From Firmicutes bacterium HGW-Firmicutes-1 (GTDB taxonomy: Bacteria > Bacillota > Clostridia > Lachnospirales > Vallitaleaceae), in NCBI GenBank assembly GCA_002841625.1, contig PHAG01000004.1, positions 1 to 64,000 on the forward strand: DNA of 64,000 bases, in the 5' to 3' direction. Below the pieces are notes generated by a model. The model had not been told where the DNA came from, did not search any database, and saw only the letters and a list, made by a program, of their open reading frames with translations. Positions 1-7,457 of this stretch are shown one piece after another. A program made the translations under genes and the position numbers. Positions within the stretch are counted from its first letter, which is position 1. Each line of letters begins with the position of its first letter.

Positions 1-2
1 AC

Positions 3-92
3 TTATCAGAAAAAATGCTTTTATCGACAGTCAGCGCACCAACTATAACTGGTGCTTATGTTTTGGATTTATTGGGACATTTTCACAAATAA
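3..92 (+). CDS. C-terminal end of an unidentified gene (partial)
   Basis: An open frame enters from the left edge and runs 29 codons to TAA, ending in LLGHFHK. The composition (Ser, Thr, Ala, Gly and Leu rich) is protein-like and no other frame is open here. It lies about 165 bp upstream of the CdaR-like gene on the same strand. Too little is present to name a family. It could also be a chance open frame. Confidence 0.4.
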   Translation, partial: LSEKMLLSTVSAPTITGAYVLDLLGHFHK

Positions 93-256
93 TTGACAGT
101 AGTTTTTTACTTCAAAAATTAAATTACTTTATGCTTTTGCATAATTATTATAAATTATTAGTTAATATCAACTTTAGTGTACCCTTTTTACTTAATTCGT
201 TGTATAATATAAATCAATGAGATACTTTTTAAGCACATATTGAAGGGGGTTCAATT

Positions 257-1432
257 ATGCTGTTAAATAAAGATATCGCGCAAAAGCTTGTGAATAATAT
301 TATGGATAACTTGGGGTATAACATTAATATTATGAACGAAGATGGTATTATTATTGCTAGTGGCTCTGCTGAGCGCCTAGGTTCCTATCATCAAATTGCT
401 GCAGAAGTTATAAGTAAGAAGAAACGAGTTGATATATTTGAAGGAAACACCTCTGATTTTGTTGGTGTTAAAGAAGGGATTAATATGCCCTTTTATTTTC
501 ATAACAAAATAGCTGGTGTAATAGGAATAACCGGAAATCCAGCAGAGTTGGAAAATACTGCAATGCTAGTAAAAATGACCGCTGAAATTATGATGGAGCA
601 GGAGTTTTTAAAGGAAAGAACGCAATCACATCAAAGTCAAAAAACTTTCTTTGTAAATCGCCTTTTAACTACCTTAAATTCTGATGATCTATTAGAAGTA
701 TCACAATGGGCATTAAGACTAGGCTATGACTTAACTCTTAGACGAATTTCTTGTTTATTCTCAATAAAGTGCTTATCTTCAAATAATAATAACAAATCCG
801 CACATAATCTTGATATTATAAAGAAGTATGTCCTGGAGGCCATTAAAGCATCACCCTTTCATTCAAAACAAGATATATCTTCCTCGATAGATGTTAATAA
901 AATTGTAGTCTTAAAAACAATTCAAAACACAGATCAAAAAACAATCAGGGACCAAGTAACCTGCTACCTGACTCCAATATTAAAAACAATACATGACAAA
1001 TATTCGATTCATGTTTTAATTGGTATTGGTAGTTATCACGAAGAACTTATTCATCTTAGTGACAGCTTTTCGGAATCTCAAGCAATGATTGAATTTGCAG
1101 AGAAAATGAGATCTTCTGATGGCTATTACTTCATTTACGATTACATCTTAGAATACTTTTTCTATAAAATCCCGAAGAATTACCACGATCATTTTTTAGA
1201 CAATTATAGAGAAGAACTAAAAGATCGGCCTGAAATTGCTGAAACGATAAATGCACTAACTAAAAACAATATGAACATTGCAGATACTGCAAAGGAATTA
1301 TATGTCCATCGAAATACCGTACTTTTTAGAATCAACAAAATAAAGGAGCTTTTTGATATTGATCCATTGCATCAAGATAAAGATCGAATGTTGCTGAAAC
1401 TAATCGATTTTTATATAAAATATTATATGTAG
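257..1432 (+). CDS. CdaR/PucR-type transcriptional regulator
   Basis: A 391-residue protein with the architecture of sugar-diacid regulators. Residues about 3-135 match the putative diacid recognition domain (LNKDIAQKLVNNIMDN start, an IIASG core and GVIGITG near 87). Residues about 320-385 form the PucR C-terminal helix-turn-helix, with NIADTAKELYVHRNTVLFRI. Known relatives (CdaR, PucR) activate uptake or catabolic genes for small organic acids, purines or amino acids. The start has a GGGGG ribosome site 7 bases upstream. Upstream lie a TATAAT box at 203-208 without a clear -35 and a 6-bp dyad at 129-144. The next gene is a membrane protein on the same strand and is a plausible target. The inducer is unknown. 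Confidence 0.85.
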   Translation: MLLNKDIAQKLVNNIMDNLGYNINIMNEDGIIIASGSAERLGSYHQIAAEVISKKKRVDIFEGNTSDFVGVKEGINMPFYFHNKIAGVIGITGNPAELENTAMLVKMTAEIMMEQEFLKERTQSHQSQKTFFVNRLLTTLNSDDLLEVSQWALRLGYDLTLRRISCLFSIKCLSSNNNNKSAHNLDIIKKYVLEAIKASPFHSKQDISSSIDVNKIVVLKTIQNTDQKTIRDQVTCYLTPILKTIHDKYSIHVLIGIGSYHEELIHLSDSFSESQAMIEFAEKMRSSDGYYFIYDYILEYFFYKIPKNYHDHFLDNYREELKDRPEIAETINALTKNNMNIADTAKELYVHRNTVLFRINKIKELFDIDPLHQDKDRMLLKLIDFYIKYYM

Positions 1433-1474
1433 GTAGAAATTGTATTCTCAACACAATTTCTACCTTATTTTTTA
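1432..1474 (+). terminator. Intrinsic terminator after the CdaR-like gene
   Basis: Inverted repeat GGTAGAAATTGT / ACAATTTCTACC with a 9-base loop, followed by TTATTTTTTATAT. It starts on the last base of the stop codon. Confidence 0.8.
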
Positions 1475-1550
1475 TATATTTAAATATATATTTAATCCAA
1501 GTTCTTTTGTATGATTAACCTACCACCACATACATAAAAGTTAATATAAG

Positions 1551-1576
1551 GGGGGAGGCTTATCATCATGACTTGA
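1551..1576 (+). promoter_or_regulatory. Strong Shine-Dalgarno followed by a start-stop mini-ORF in the leader of the membrane protein gene
   Basis: GGGGGAGG (1551-1558) lies 9 bases before ATG-ACT-TGA (1568-1576), so ribosomes could initiate and stop after two residues, 70 bases upstream of the real start at 1647. The 1475-1646 leader holds no other recognisable element. It could be a regulatory leader ORF or a chance match. Confidence 0.3.
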
Positions 1577-1646
1577 TTGAAACCTTTATTAGGGGGAACT
1601 TTTTAAATATTCTAAGTAAATATTTTACTTAAAGGAGGATTACAAT

Positions 1647-2489
1647 ATGGAGTTAATCTCGATTTTGATTGCCATTGCAGGCGGTATTTTTGGCGCTGCA
1701 ATTGGAGCATTACCAGCTTTTATTTTTACAGGGGTAACTGCCCTTATCGGATGGGCAATTGTTTTAGCTGGCGGAGATAATACAGTTCTAAATGAAATTG
1801 CTTTTGGTTCATTCTTTGGTCCACATATTGCATTTGCAGGTGGTGTTGCTGCCGCTGCTTTTGCAGGTAATAAGAGAAAAAATATTGAATCTGGAACCTC
1901 AATTACTATTCCATTAGGAACAACAAACGATGTTTCTGTCTTGTTAATTGGCGGAGTTTTTGGAGGACTTGGTTTTGCCCTCAATTATTTATATGGAAGT
2001 GTTTTAGGATGGACTTTCGATACGATCGCTCTTACTGTTGCAACTTCTGGGATAATAGCCAGATTGGTATTTGGCTCAACCGGATTAATCGGTAAATTTA
2101 CTCCAAGTCAAACCGAAAGCAAAAGAAGTTTTATTCCTGATGCAAAATCTTTTATGTTCATGCTTGTATTTGCAGCCGCTACAGCTCTTGTTACATCACA
2201 TGTTGCAGATATAACGCAATCGGGAATTGTTTTTGCTATTAGTGCTGCGTCTCTTCTGTTTGCCCAAATGGGCTTTGGGATCCCCACCACTCACCATATT
2301 ACTGCAGTTGCAGGTACCGCAACTTTAGTGACTGGAAACATCTGGTACGGCGTACTATTCGGTATCATATCTGCTATTGTTCTAGATTTAACTGGAAGGA
2401 CCGTCAATAGTCATGTAGATACACACATCGATCCTCCGGCAGTTGCAATTGCAACCTGTACTTGCATTATTATGGTATTGTTTACATAA
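1647..2489 (+). CDS. Polytopic membrane protein of unknown function
   Basis: A 280-residue, very hydrophobic and glycine/alanine-rich protein with about eight predicted membrane segments separated by one polar loop near residues 73-85 and another near 150-167. Conserved-looking polar patches inside the membrane part are FGIPTTHH (about 210) and HVDTHIDPPAVAI (about 257-269), which could line a substrate path. The start follows an excellent AAAGGAGG ribosome site 8 bases away. It sits directly downstream of the CdaR-like regulator on the same strand, so a transporter or permease role controlled by that regulator is an inference. I do not recognise the family by name. Confidence 0.75.
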   Translation: MELISILIAIAGGIFGAAIGALPAFIFTGVTALIGWAIVLAGGDNTVLNEIAFGSFFGPHIAFAGGVAAAAFAGNKRKNIESGTSITIPLGTTNDVSVLLIGGVFGGLGFALNYLYGSVLGWTFDTIALTVATSGIIARLVFGSTGLIGKFTPSQTESKRSFIPDAKSFMFMLVFAAATALVTSHVADITQSGIVFAISAASLLFAQMGFGIPTTHHITAVAGTATLVTGNIWYGVLFGIISAIVLDLTGRTVNSHVDTHIDPPAVAIATCTCIIMVLFT

Positions 2490-2654
2490 AAAAGAGACAT
2501 TTTAAAAAAATAAAATTATGATTTGAGCCTCCCAACTAAAAACATAATTAAGTTCTTCTCCAAATGCCTCTCGGTAATGTAATTATACCTTAAAATGTAT
2601 CGAAAGTCGATATAAAATGTTTAATACATTAAAATAATGCATAGTACTAACTTG

Positions 2655-2732
2655 GCTCTCTAAGTCGATTATCTTACGATACACCTACATATCATTGTGA
2701 GATAAACCAATTGATTTAGAGAGCTTTTATTT
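2655..2732. terminator. Long hairpin between convergent genes
   Basis: Arms 2655-2670 (GCTCTCTAAGTCGATT) and 2709-2724 pair along 16 bp with two G-U type mismatches, and inner arms ATCTTAC/GTGAGAT extend the stem. TTTTATTT follows on the plus strand. It lies between the ends of the membrane protein gene and the rsgI-like gene. The intervening 2490-2654 bases show nothing else. Confidence 0.5.
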
Positions 2733-3872
2733 AAATATCTGTTCTAGCCCATTTACAACATTGTTTACTGCATCATCTTTCACTTGATTCACTTCGTTTA
2801 TAACGCTATCCGCTGCATCATTAATTTCATCTACTGTAACATCAATTGCATTATTCATTTCATCTACAGCTTCCTCTACAACATGATTGACGTCTTCTTT
2901 GATTTCAACTACTGCATCATCAACTTCATTTAACATTTCTTTTACTACACTATCAACTTCTTCAACAACAATTTTAACTGAACTGTCAACTTCATTAACT
3001 ACACCATCGACTACTTTATTTACATCTTCATTTGTTACTGTTCTATCTAAGACTTCATCAACCTTTTTTACACCTTTATTTATATTGCTCTTAATGTTAG
3101 TTGGTTCCAAGATTTGTTCTTCTATTATAATGTTTATAGTATCCTTTAACTTTTTGTATTCCTTCATCAAATCGGTTATTGTAGTGTTTCTTACTAAATC
3201 CGTATCTTTTCCATACTGTTTAGCAAGTTCATACTTTCCAATTGACAGATTTTCCTTTGATGAAGCTTTCATATCAGCATTGGTTATTTCTAAGGAATAT
3301 ATATTAATCTTTTGAGTAGCAGAAACCGCAATCGCTTGTGTTACAATAGAATGAATCTTATCAATCTTTATAGCCTCACTATTTTTTATGATTGACGTTG
3401 CTACCAAAATCCCGTTATTTCGTTCGGTCAAATACTTTTTATCTTGAGCACTTATTACTATTCTAGATACTACATCACTTAGTGACATTCCAATGTATTC
3501 ATTATTAATAATGCTTTCACCTTCATAATTATGTGCATCTAATTGTGTTACTCTTAGCATCTTATCGACATGTATATCAATACTCGGGTTAATATCAAGT
3601 GAAACAATTGCATATGTTGTAGAAGGCGAAACTAATCTGATATAACCAAAGATAATCACTAAAATTAATGAAGCAACCATAGCTGACTTTGAAAAAATAA
3701 AGCCTTTTTTGGTTTTTCTATTGATTTTAACAAAATCATAATCAGTATATATTACTTCAGATGATACAACCATCTTTCCTTTGATACCAATAGCATGAAA
3801 TTCACCTGTATCAGCAAGTACAATGGCATACTCCTCTGTAACTTTAAATATTTTGCCTTTATATGTTTTCAT
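2727..3872 (-). CDS. rsgI: RsgI-like membrane anti-sigma factor
   Basis: The N-terminal about 50 residues match the RsgI anti-sigma domain that holds SigI (KTYKGKIFKVTEEYAIVL). A single membrane helix follows at about 60-80, then the extracytoplasmic RsgI domain beginning YAIVSLDINPSIDI. The C-terminal about 120 residues are an acidic, valine-rich helical repeat (many V-x-E/D-V-D/N-x-V units) instead of the carbohydrate-binding or glycosidase modules found on many clostridial RsgI proteins. I place the start at the second ATG (position 3872), because GAGGG lies 9 bases upstream; the ATG at 3881 would touch that site. It overlaps the sigI end by 14 bases, so the two are translationally coupled. 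The overlap and order match known sigI-rsgI operons. Confidence 0.88.
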   Translation of the reverse strand: MKTYKGKIFKVTEEYAIVLADTGEFHAIGIKGKMVVSSEVIYTDYDFVKINRKTKKGFIFSKSAMVASLILVIIFGYIRLVSPSTTYAIVSLDINPSIDIHVDKMLRVTQLDAHNYEGESIINNEYIGMSLSDVVSRIVISAQDKKYLTERNNGILVATSIIKNSEAIKIDKIHSIVTQAIAVSATQKINIYSLEITNADMKASSKENLSIGKYELAKQYGKDTDLVRNTTITDLMKEYKKLKDTINIIIEEQILEPTNIKSNINKGVKKVDEVLDRTVTNEDVNKVVDGVVNEVDSSVKIVVEEVDSVVKEMLNEVDDAVVEIKEDVNHVVEEAVDEMNNAIDVTVDEINDAADSVINEVNQVKDDAVNNVVNGLEQIFK

Positions 3873-4527
3873 GTTGATCATCCCTCAAGGTGCCTTGCAC
3901 CCAATATTTAATTGCTTCAAAATTTTTATAAAAAATAATAATTAAACAAGTGATATACGATTTATTTCTATACAAAAATCTCTTTGTTTCAAGAAATTTA
4001 ATTATCATTTCTTTTACTGGTAGATTATATTGTTTATACATAAGCTTCACAATTGGTTCGTCCTCGCTGGATTGCTCTGATATCCTGAAACATCTTGCTC
4101 GTGTATCATAATGATTTGGGCTAGCTTCGACTAAATCTTCAAAACATATACTAAACTTCTCGAGCTCTATACTCATTTCTTCAATTTCTTCTTTTAACTC
4201 AAGGTCTGATGATCGAACTTCAATGATGTCTTGATAATCATCAATTGAAACAACATTCAATTGATTCTCCTTTCTCATTTCATCAATTACTCTATTTCTA
4301 ATTACTAATGTTGCAAAATTCGAAAAAGAACCCTTATCAGGGTTATATTTATTGATTGCTTCATCAAGGGCAATAAGCCCCGTGCTATATTCATTTGAAT
4401 TTTCTGTGCAAATATACCTTCCTAATATATTAGAAAGTGTATGAATAACCAAAGGTATATGCGCTTCGATTACTTGGTTTTTAATTGTTTGATCCTTTTG
4501 AGCTGAAATAATTATTTCAATATCCAT
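3859..4527 (-). CDS. sigI: RNA polymerase sigma factor SigI
   Basis: About 222 residues. The sigma-70 region 2 signature is clear: ALDEAINKYNPDKGSFSNFA then RNRVIDEMRKE, which is the SigI pattern. The C-terminal half holds the SigI-specific domain that contacts RsgI and -35 DNA. The start at 4527 (MDIEII) is preferred over the in-frame ATG at 4551, because GAGGG lies 7 bases before it. In Bacillus and Clostridium thermocellum SigI responds to heat or extracellular polysaccharide through RsgI. Here the neighbours are surface-layer proteins, so an envelope regulon is likely but inferred. Confidence 0.88.
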   Translation of the reverse strand: MDIEIIISAQKDQTIKNQVIEAHIPLVIHTLSNILGRYICTENSNEYSTGLIALDEAINKYNPDKGSFSNFATLVIRNRVIDEMRKENQLNVVSIDDYQDIIEVRSSDLELKEEIEEMSIELEKFSICFEDLVEASPNHYDTRARCFRISEQSSEDEPIVKLMYKQYNLPVKEMIIKFLETKRFLYRNKSYITCLIIIFYKNFEAIKYWVQGTLRDDQHENI

Positions 4528-4564
4528 TTTCCCACCCTCACTAGTAACCATTGATACCTAAACT

Positions 4565-4593
4565 ATAGTAATACATTCCTTCATAATTATCAA
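4565..4593 (-). promoter_or_regulatory. Sigma-A type promoter of sigI-rsgI
   Basis: Read on the minus strand: TTGATA, 17 bases, TACTAT. Predicted transcription start near 4558, about 30 bases before the chosen SigI start. Confidence 0.55.
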
Positions 4594-4629
4594 TATTAAA
4601 TTGGCATTATTGCTTACCTATTAGTAATC

Positions 4630-4678
4630 GTAGCTAAAGCCTTATGACTTGTAACTCTCCCCATATGACCTTAGCTAC
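4630..4678 (-). terminator. Hairpin downstream of the secreted peptide gene
   Basis: Perfect 8-bp arms GTAGCTAA (4630-4637) and TTAGCTAC (4671-4678), with a partly pairing interior. It lies just after the stop at 4690 and before the sigI promoter. There is no T-tract, so termination is not certain. Confidence 0.4.
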
Positions 4679-4689
4679 TTCTTATACAA

Positions 4690-4929
4690 CTAGAATCTTT
4701 TTTTAAAGAAATCGCTTAATCTGCCATTTAAAAATCTATCTGCATCTTCAAGATCACATTCATCAATTAATTCATCAATAAGGTTATTCTTTTGTGCACT
4801 GGTAATAGTTGTACTCGTTTCTTGTCTTGGTGCTATTGCTACATTTGTTTCTGTTGCGATCGCTGGCGCTCCAACCACCACTTGTAACGTTACTAACCCT
4901 GCTGTAACTACTTTTAATGCTGATACCAT
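4690..4929 (-). CDS. Small secreted protein of unknown function
   Basis: 79 residues. The first about 26 form a signal peptide (VSALKVVTAGLVTLQVVVGA, likely cleavage after an APAIA type site). The mature part is short: a Thr/Ser/Ala stretch and then an acidic helix (LIDELIDECDLEDADRFL) with a basic end (FFKKRF). One Cys is present. The start has GGAGGT 6 bases upstream. It lies immediately upstream of sigI-rsgI on the same strand. A candidate SigI promoter precedes it, so it may belong to the SigI regulon. No family recognised. Confidence 0.7.
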   Translation of the reverse strand: MVSALKVVTAGLVTLQVVVGAPAIATETNVAIAPRQETSTTITSAQKNNLIDELIDECDLEDADRFLNGRLSDFFKKRF

Positions 4930-4971
4930 AATAATACCTCCGAAAATTTAATATTTTTTTACGCTATGTTA

Positions 4972-4996
4972 TTCGCAGGTAAACTAATTTTTGGGT
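4972..4996 (-). promoter_or_regulatory. Candidate SigI-type promoter for the small secreted protein
   Basis: Minus strand reads ACCCAA, 15 bases, CGAATA. Published SigI promoters have an ACCC-rich -35 and CGAA -10. No TTGACA/TATAAT pair is visible in this gap. A single match, so tentative. Confidence 0.35.
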
Positions 4997-5024
4997 AACT
5001 ATTTGAAAAATAATAAATCTCAAT

Positions 5025-5054
5025 AAAATAGGACTACTTTAAGCAGCCCTATTT
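5025..5054 (-). terminator. Terminator after the FN3-SLH gene
   Basis: On the minus strand AAATAGG and CCTATTTTATT pair around a partly self-pairing GCTGCTT/AAGTAGT interior. It starts about 30 bases after the stop. Confidence 0.65.
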
Positions 5055-5084
5055 CTAAATTTGAATTAGCTTTCTCTACATAGC

Positions 5085-6854
5085 TTATTTATATTCTTCA
5101 AAGGTTCGTTTTATTATAGAAATTGCTTCTTCTCTTTTTGTATTAGCTAATGGAGCTATATTCCCATTACCAACTCCATGAATGATATTATTTTTAAAGC
5201 AAAATTTCATTGCATCTAGTGCCCATAAATCAATGCTACTTGCATCATTAAATGTAAAATTATCACCTAGGCTTTTATCAAGCTGTGAATCCGCCTTGCT
5301 TAAACATCTCCAAATCATAAGGCATAACTCTTCTCTTTTAATATAGTCATAGGGAGAAAATGTATCAGTCGCTTTCCCTTCAACAATTCCGAGATTAACA
5401 GCTTTTATGATCTCTGGATTTGTTGTATCATTAAAAGGATTTGTTCCTGCTAGTGCTGATGTTCCACTCAATTTTTCATAAAGCATTACTACAATCGTAC
5501 AAAACTCTTCTCTTGTTATTGGCTTTTTGTAGCTTCCAATAACTCCTGGGTATGTTAGACCGTAATTGAATGCTTGTTGTATTTCGCTTTCAGCCCAACC
5601 ACTTTGAGTACCGTCAAAAAGACTTTGATTAGATCCATTTGGAATCGTAACTGATGATGTATTGGACCACGCTGATGATATAACCGCACCTTTTGCTCTT
5701 ACCTTATAACTATAAGTCTTTCCTACAGTATGACTAGCTGTATCTGCATAGGTATTCATATTTGGTCCAACTACCGTTGAAGTTCCCCCACTTCCATCAG
5801 AAATATCTATCTCAAAAGATACTTCGTTTGTTGAATTGTCAGTCCAACTCAAATTAATCGTTCCATTATTCTCAAGAGTAGCAATTAGATTTGATGGTGC
5901 CGTAGGTGACAGCACCAGCTGGGCAGGAATTACAACTGTACCTATATTTGACCAATTTGAAGTCCCAAATGCATTCTTTGATCTTATTTTATAGGCATAC
6001 GTCTTCCCTACGACATGGTTCATTGTGTCTATATAAGTTGTAATGTTTATGGGTAATGATACAACATTACCACTACTACCTTCTGTTATGCTAACTTCAA
6101 AAGCAGTTTCATTACTTGAATTGTCATTCCATTTTACTGTTATGTTCCCATTTGCTTCTAGTATAGCAGTTAATGCTGATGGTGCTGCAGGCTTTGCAGG
6201 AGACATGTCAAGTTGTCCTGTCCATGAGGAGTTACCAAATGCATTTATTGCTCTTACTGAATAGGTATATGTTTTTCCTAGTGAGTGGGCTACGGTATCT
6301 TTATATGTGGTTACATTAGAACCTACTTTTACTGAACCCCCATTTCCACCTTCTTCCATTGATACCTCAAATTGAAATTCGTTATTTGAATTATCATTCC
6401 AGGTTAGTGTAACACTACCGTCTGCTTCAAACTTACCCTTTAAATTTGATGGCGCTGTTGGTTTTGAACATGAAAAAGATACGATATTTGACCATGCAGA
6501 AGTTCCAAATGTATTTTTTGCTCTTATCTTAAATATAAATGTCTCTCCAATGGGATGTTGTGTTTCATCTTTAATTGTAGTTAGATTAGCCCCAACAGTA
6601 ATACTAAGTTGGTCACTACCATTTTCCCTGAGGATCTCATAGCTTGTTTCATTCGTACAATCATTCCAAGTAAGAATAATATTCCCCTCAGCATCAAAGG
6701 TTCCAGTTAGATTAGTTGGAGCAGATGGGCCAAAGTTAATTGGCGGAATTACTGGGTCAAGTGGTACGAGTCCATTTGATACTTGTGAAGATGCCATTAA
6801 AACAATTGATAAAAATGTTACTACCGTTTTTGATATTACCTTATTTACTTTCAT
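5085..6854 (-). CDS. Secreted surface protein: four fibronectin type III repeats and three SLH domains
   Basis: 589 residues. Signal peptide at 1-28. Four consecutive FN3-like repeats lie at about 43-131, 132-220, 221-315 and 316-408, each opening with P-x-A-P-S/T-x-L and carrying a L-x-W-x-D-x-x-x-N-E motif and a closing A-K-x-x-x-G-x-S-x-W. The C-terminal about 180 residues hold three SLH repeats (for example FNDTTNPEIIKAVNLGIVEG), which anchor proteins to secondary cell-wall polymers. It is probably displayed on the envelope as an adhesion or polysaccharide-binding protein. The start follows GGGAGG. A clear promoter lies 50 bases upstream. The repeats are similar but not identical in DNA, so they are old internal duplications. 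Confidence 0.88.
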   Translation of the reverse strand: MKVNKVISKTVVTFLSIVLMASSQVSNGLVPLDPVIPPINFGPSAPTNLTGTFDAEGNIILTWNDCTNETSYEILRENGSDQLSITVGANLTTIKDETQHPIGETFIFKIRAKNTFGTSAWSNIVSFSCSKPTAPSNLKGKFEADGSVTLTWNDNSNNEFQFEVSMEEGGNGGSVKVGSNVTTYKDTVAHSLGKTYTYSVRAINAFGNSSWTGQLDMSPAKPAAPSALTAILEANGNITVKWNDNSSNETAFEVSITEGSSGNVVSLPINITTYIDTMNHVVGKTYAYKIRSKNAFGTSNWSNIGTVVIPAQLVLSPTAPSNLIATLENNGTINLSWTDNSTNEVSFEIDISDGSGGTSTVVGPNMNTYADTASHTVGKTYSYKVRAKGAVISSAWSNTSSVTIPNGSNQSLFDGTQSGWAESEIQQAFNYGLTYPGVIGSYKKPITREEFCTIVVMLYEKLSGTSALAGTNPFNDTTNPEIIKAVNLGIVEGKATDTFSPYDYIKREELCLMIWRCLSKADSQLDKSLGDNFTFNDASSIDLWALDAMKFCFKNNIIHGVGNGNIAPLANTKREEAISIIKRTFEEYK

Positions 6855-6906
6855 TTTTTAATCCTCCCAATTATTATTCAAAAAACAGTTCCTTGATTCT
6901 ATTGTT

Positions 6907-6935
6907 ATTGTATTCCCTTCAAATTAATTTGTCAA
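6907..6935 (-). promoter_or_regulatory. Sigma-A promoter of the FN3-SLH gene
   Basis: Minus strand TTGACA, 17 bases, TACAAT, predicted start near 6900. The box and its flanks closely resemble the promoter at 7286-7314. Confidence 0.8.
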
Positions 6936-7034
6936 TTAATTTATTACATTATTGTTCTGTATTTGTCATATTAATATATAATATTTCCTTAATGAAAATT
7001 ATACTTTTGTTATTTTTGTTATTTTGCAAGAAAT

Positions 7035-7070
7035 ATGACTCTGGTCATTCCTTAGAATGACCAGAGTCAT
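7035..7070. terminator. Perfect 16-bp hairpin, tetraloop CTTA
   Basis: ATGACTCTGGTCATTC and its exact complement, 4-base loop, flanked by A/T-rich sequence on both sides. It lies in the 603-base gap 6855-7457 upstream of the FN3-SLH promoter and carries the same ATGACT...AGTCAT ends as the hairpin at 7415-7452. Confidence 0.6.
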
Positions 7071-7164
7071 TTACATCAATGTATAAAGTAATTCAAAAGA
7101 ATGACTCAAGTATGAAAAATGTTATTATCTACTTATCTACTTCATTACACATCCTTTAACACAT

Positions 7165-7280
7165 AAAATGCACCCCGTCCTAATATTCACTAATATATAG
7201 TGTAAATAGTGGGGTGCACCTCAATTTAAGGTAGGTTATCTGAAATTTGACAGATTGTTAAACAAGTAATCTTAATTCTA
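7165..7280 (-). ncRNA. Possible short orphan transcript (promoter to terminator, no ORF)
   Basis: A strong promoter at 7286-7314 points into a stretch of about 110 bases without a credible reading frame. The stretch ends in a hairpin: TGCACCCC (7169-7176) pairs with GGGGTGCA (7211-7218), with an inner TATTCACTA/TAGTGTAAATA stem, followed on the minus strand by TTTTATGTGTT. It could be a small RNA, the scar of a lost gene, or an upstream start for the FN3-SLH transcript with an attenuator. No known RNA family recognised. Confidence 0.4.
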
Positions 7281-7285
7281 TTGTC

Positions 7286-7314
7286 ATTGTATTCCTTACC
7301 TATTAGTTTGTCAA
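7286..7314 (-). promoter_or_regulatory. Sigma-A promoter without an immediate downstream gene
   Basis: Minus strand TTGACA, 17 bases, TACAAT. The -10 box and the bases just after it (ACAATAGAAT) match the FN3-SLH gene promoter closely, which suggests duplication. Confidence 0.75.
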
Positions 7315-7414
7315 TCCCTTTTTTGTTTGTATTGTTCAATATAAACCATTTTAGTATACAATAATTATATGTGTATACGTTTGTAGGAATTAATTTTTGT
7401 TATTTTTCAATATA

Positions 7415-7452
7415 AATGACTTAAGTCATCGATTGCAATGACTTAAGTCATT
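7415..7452. terminator. Hairpin made of two copies of a palindrome
   Basis: ATGACTTAAGTCAT, itself a 14-bp palindrome, occurs at 7416-7429 and 7438-7451. Together they form a 15-bp stem with an 8-base loop. It directly follows the stop of the SLH gene (minus strand) and is followed by TTTATATT, so it probably ends that transcript. The two palindromes could also bind a dimeric protein. Confidence 0.6.
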
Positions 7453-7457
7453 TATTT

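Noticed and set aside
129-144. TTATGC-TTTT-GCATAA dyad as a named operator
   Set aside because: It is short, AT-rich and not linked to a clear promoter; it could be chance or a remnant of the upstream gene's terminator.
2887-3315. Ser/Thr-rich open frame on the plus strand
   Set aside because: It is the antisense shadow of the valine/glutamate-rich repeat tail of the RsgI-like protein, without a ribosome site.
5085-6854. Tandem DNA repeat or array in the FN3 region
   Set aside because: The periodicity is that of four diverged protein repeats; the DNA is not repeated closely enough to be an array.
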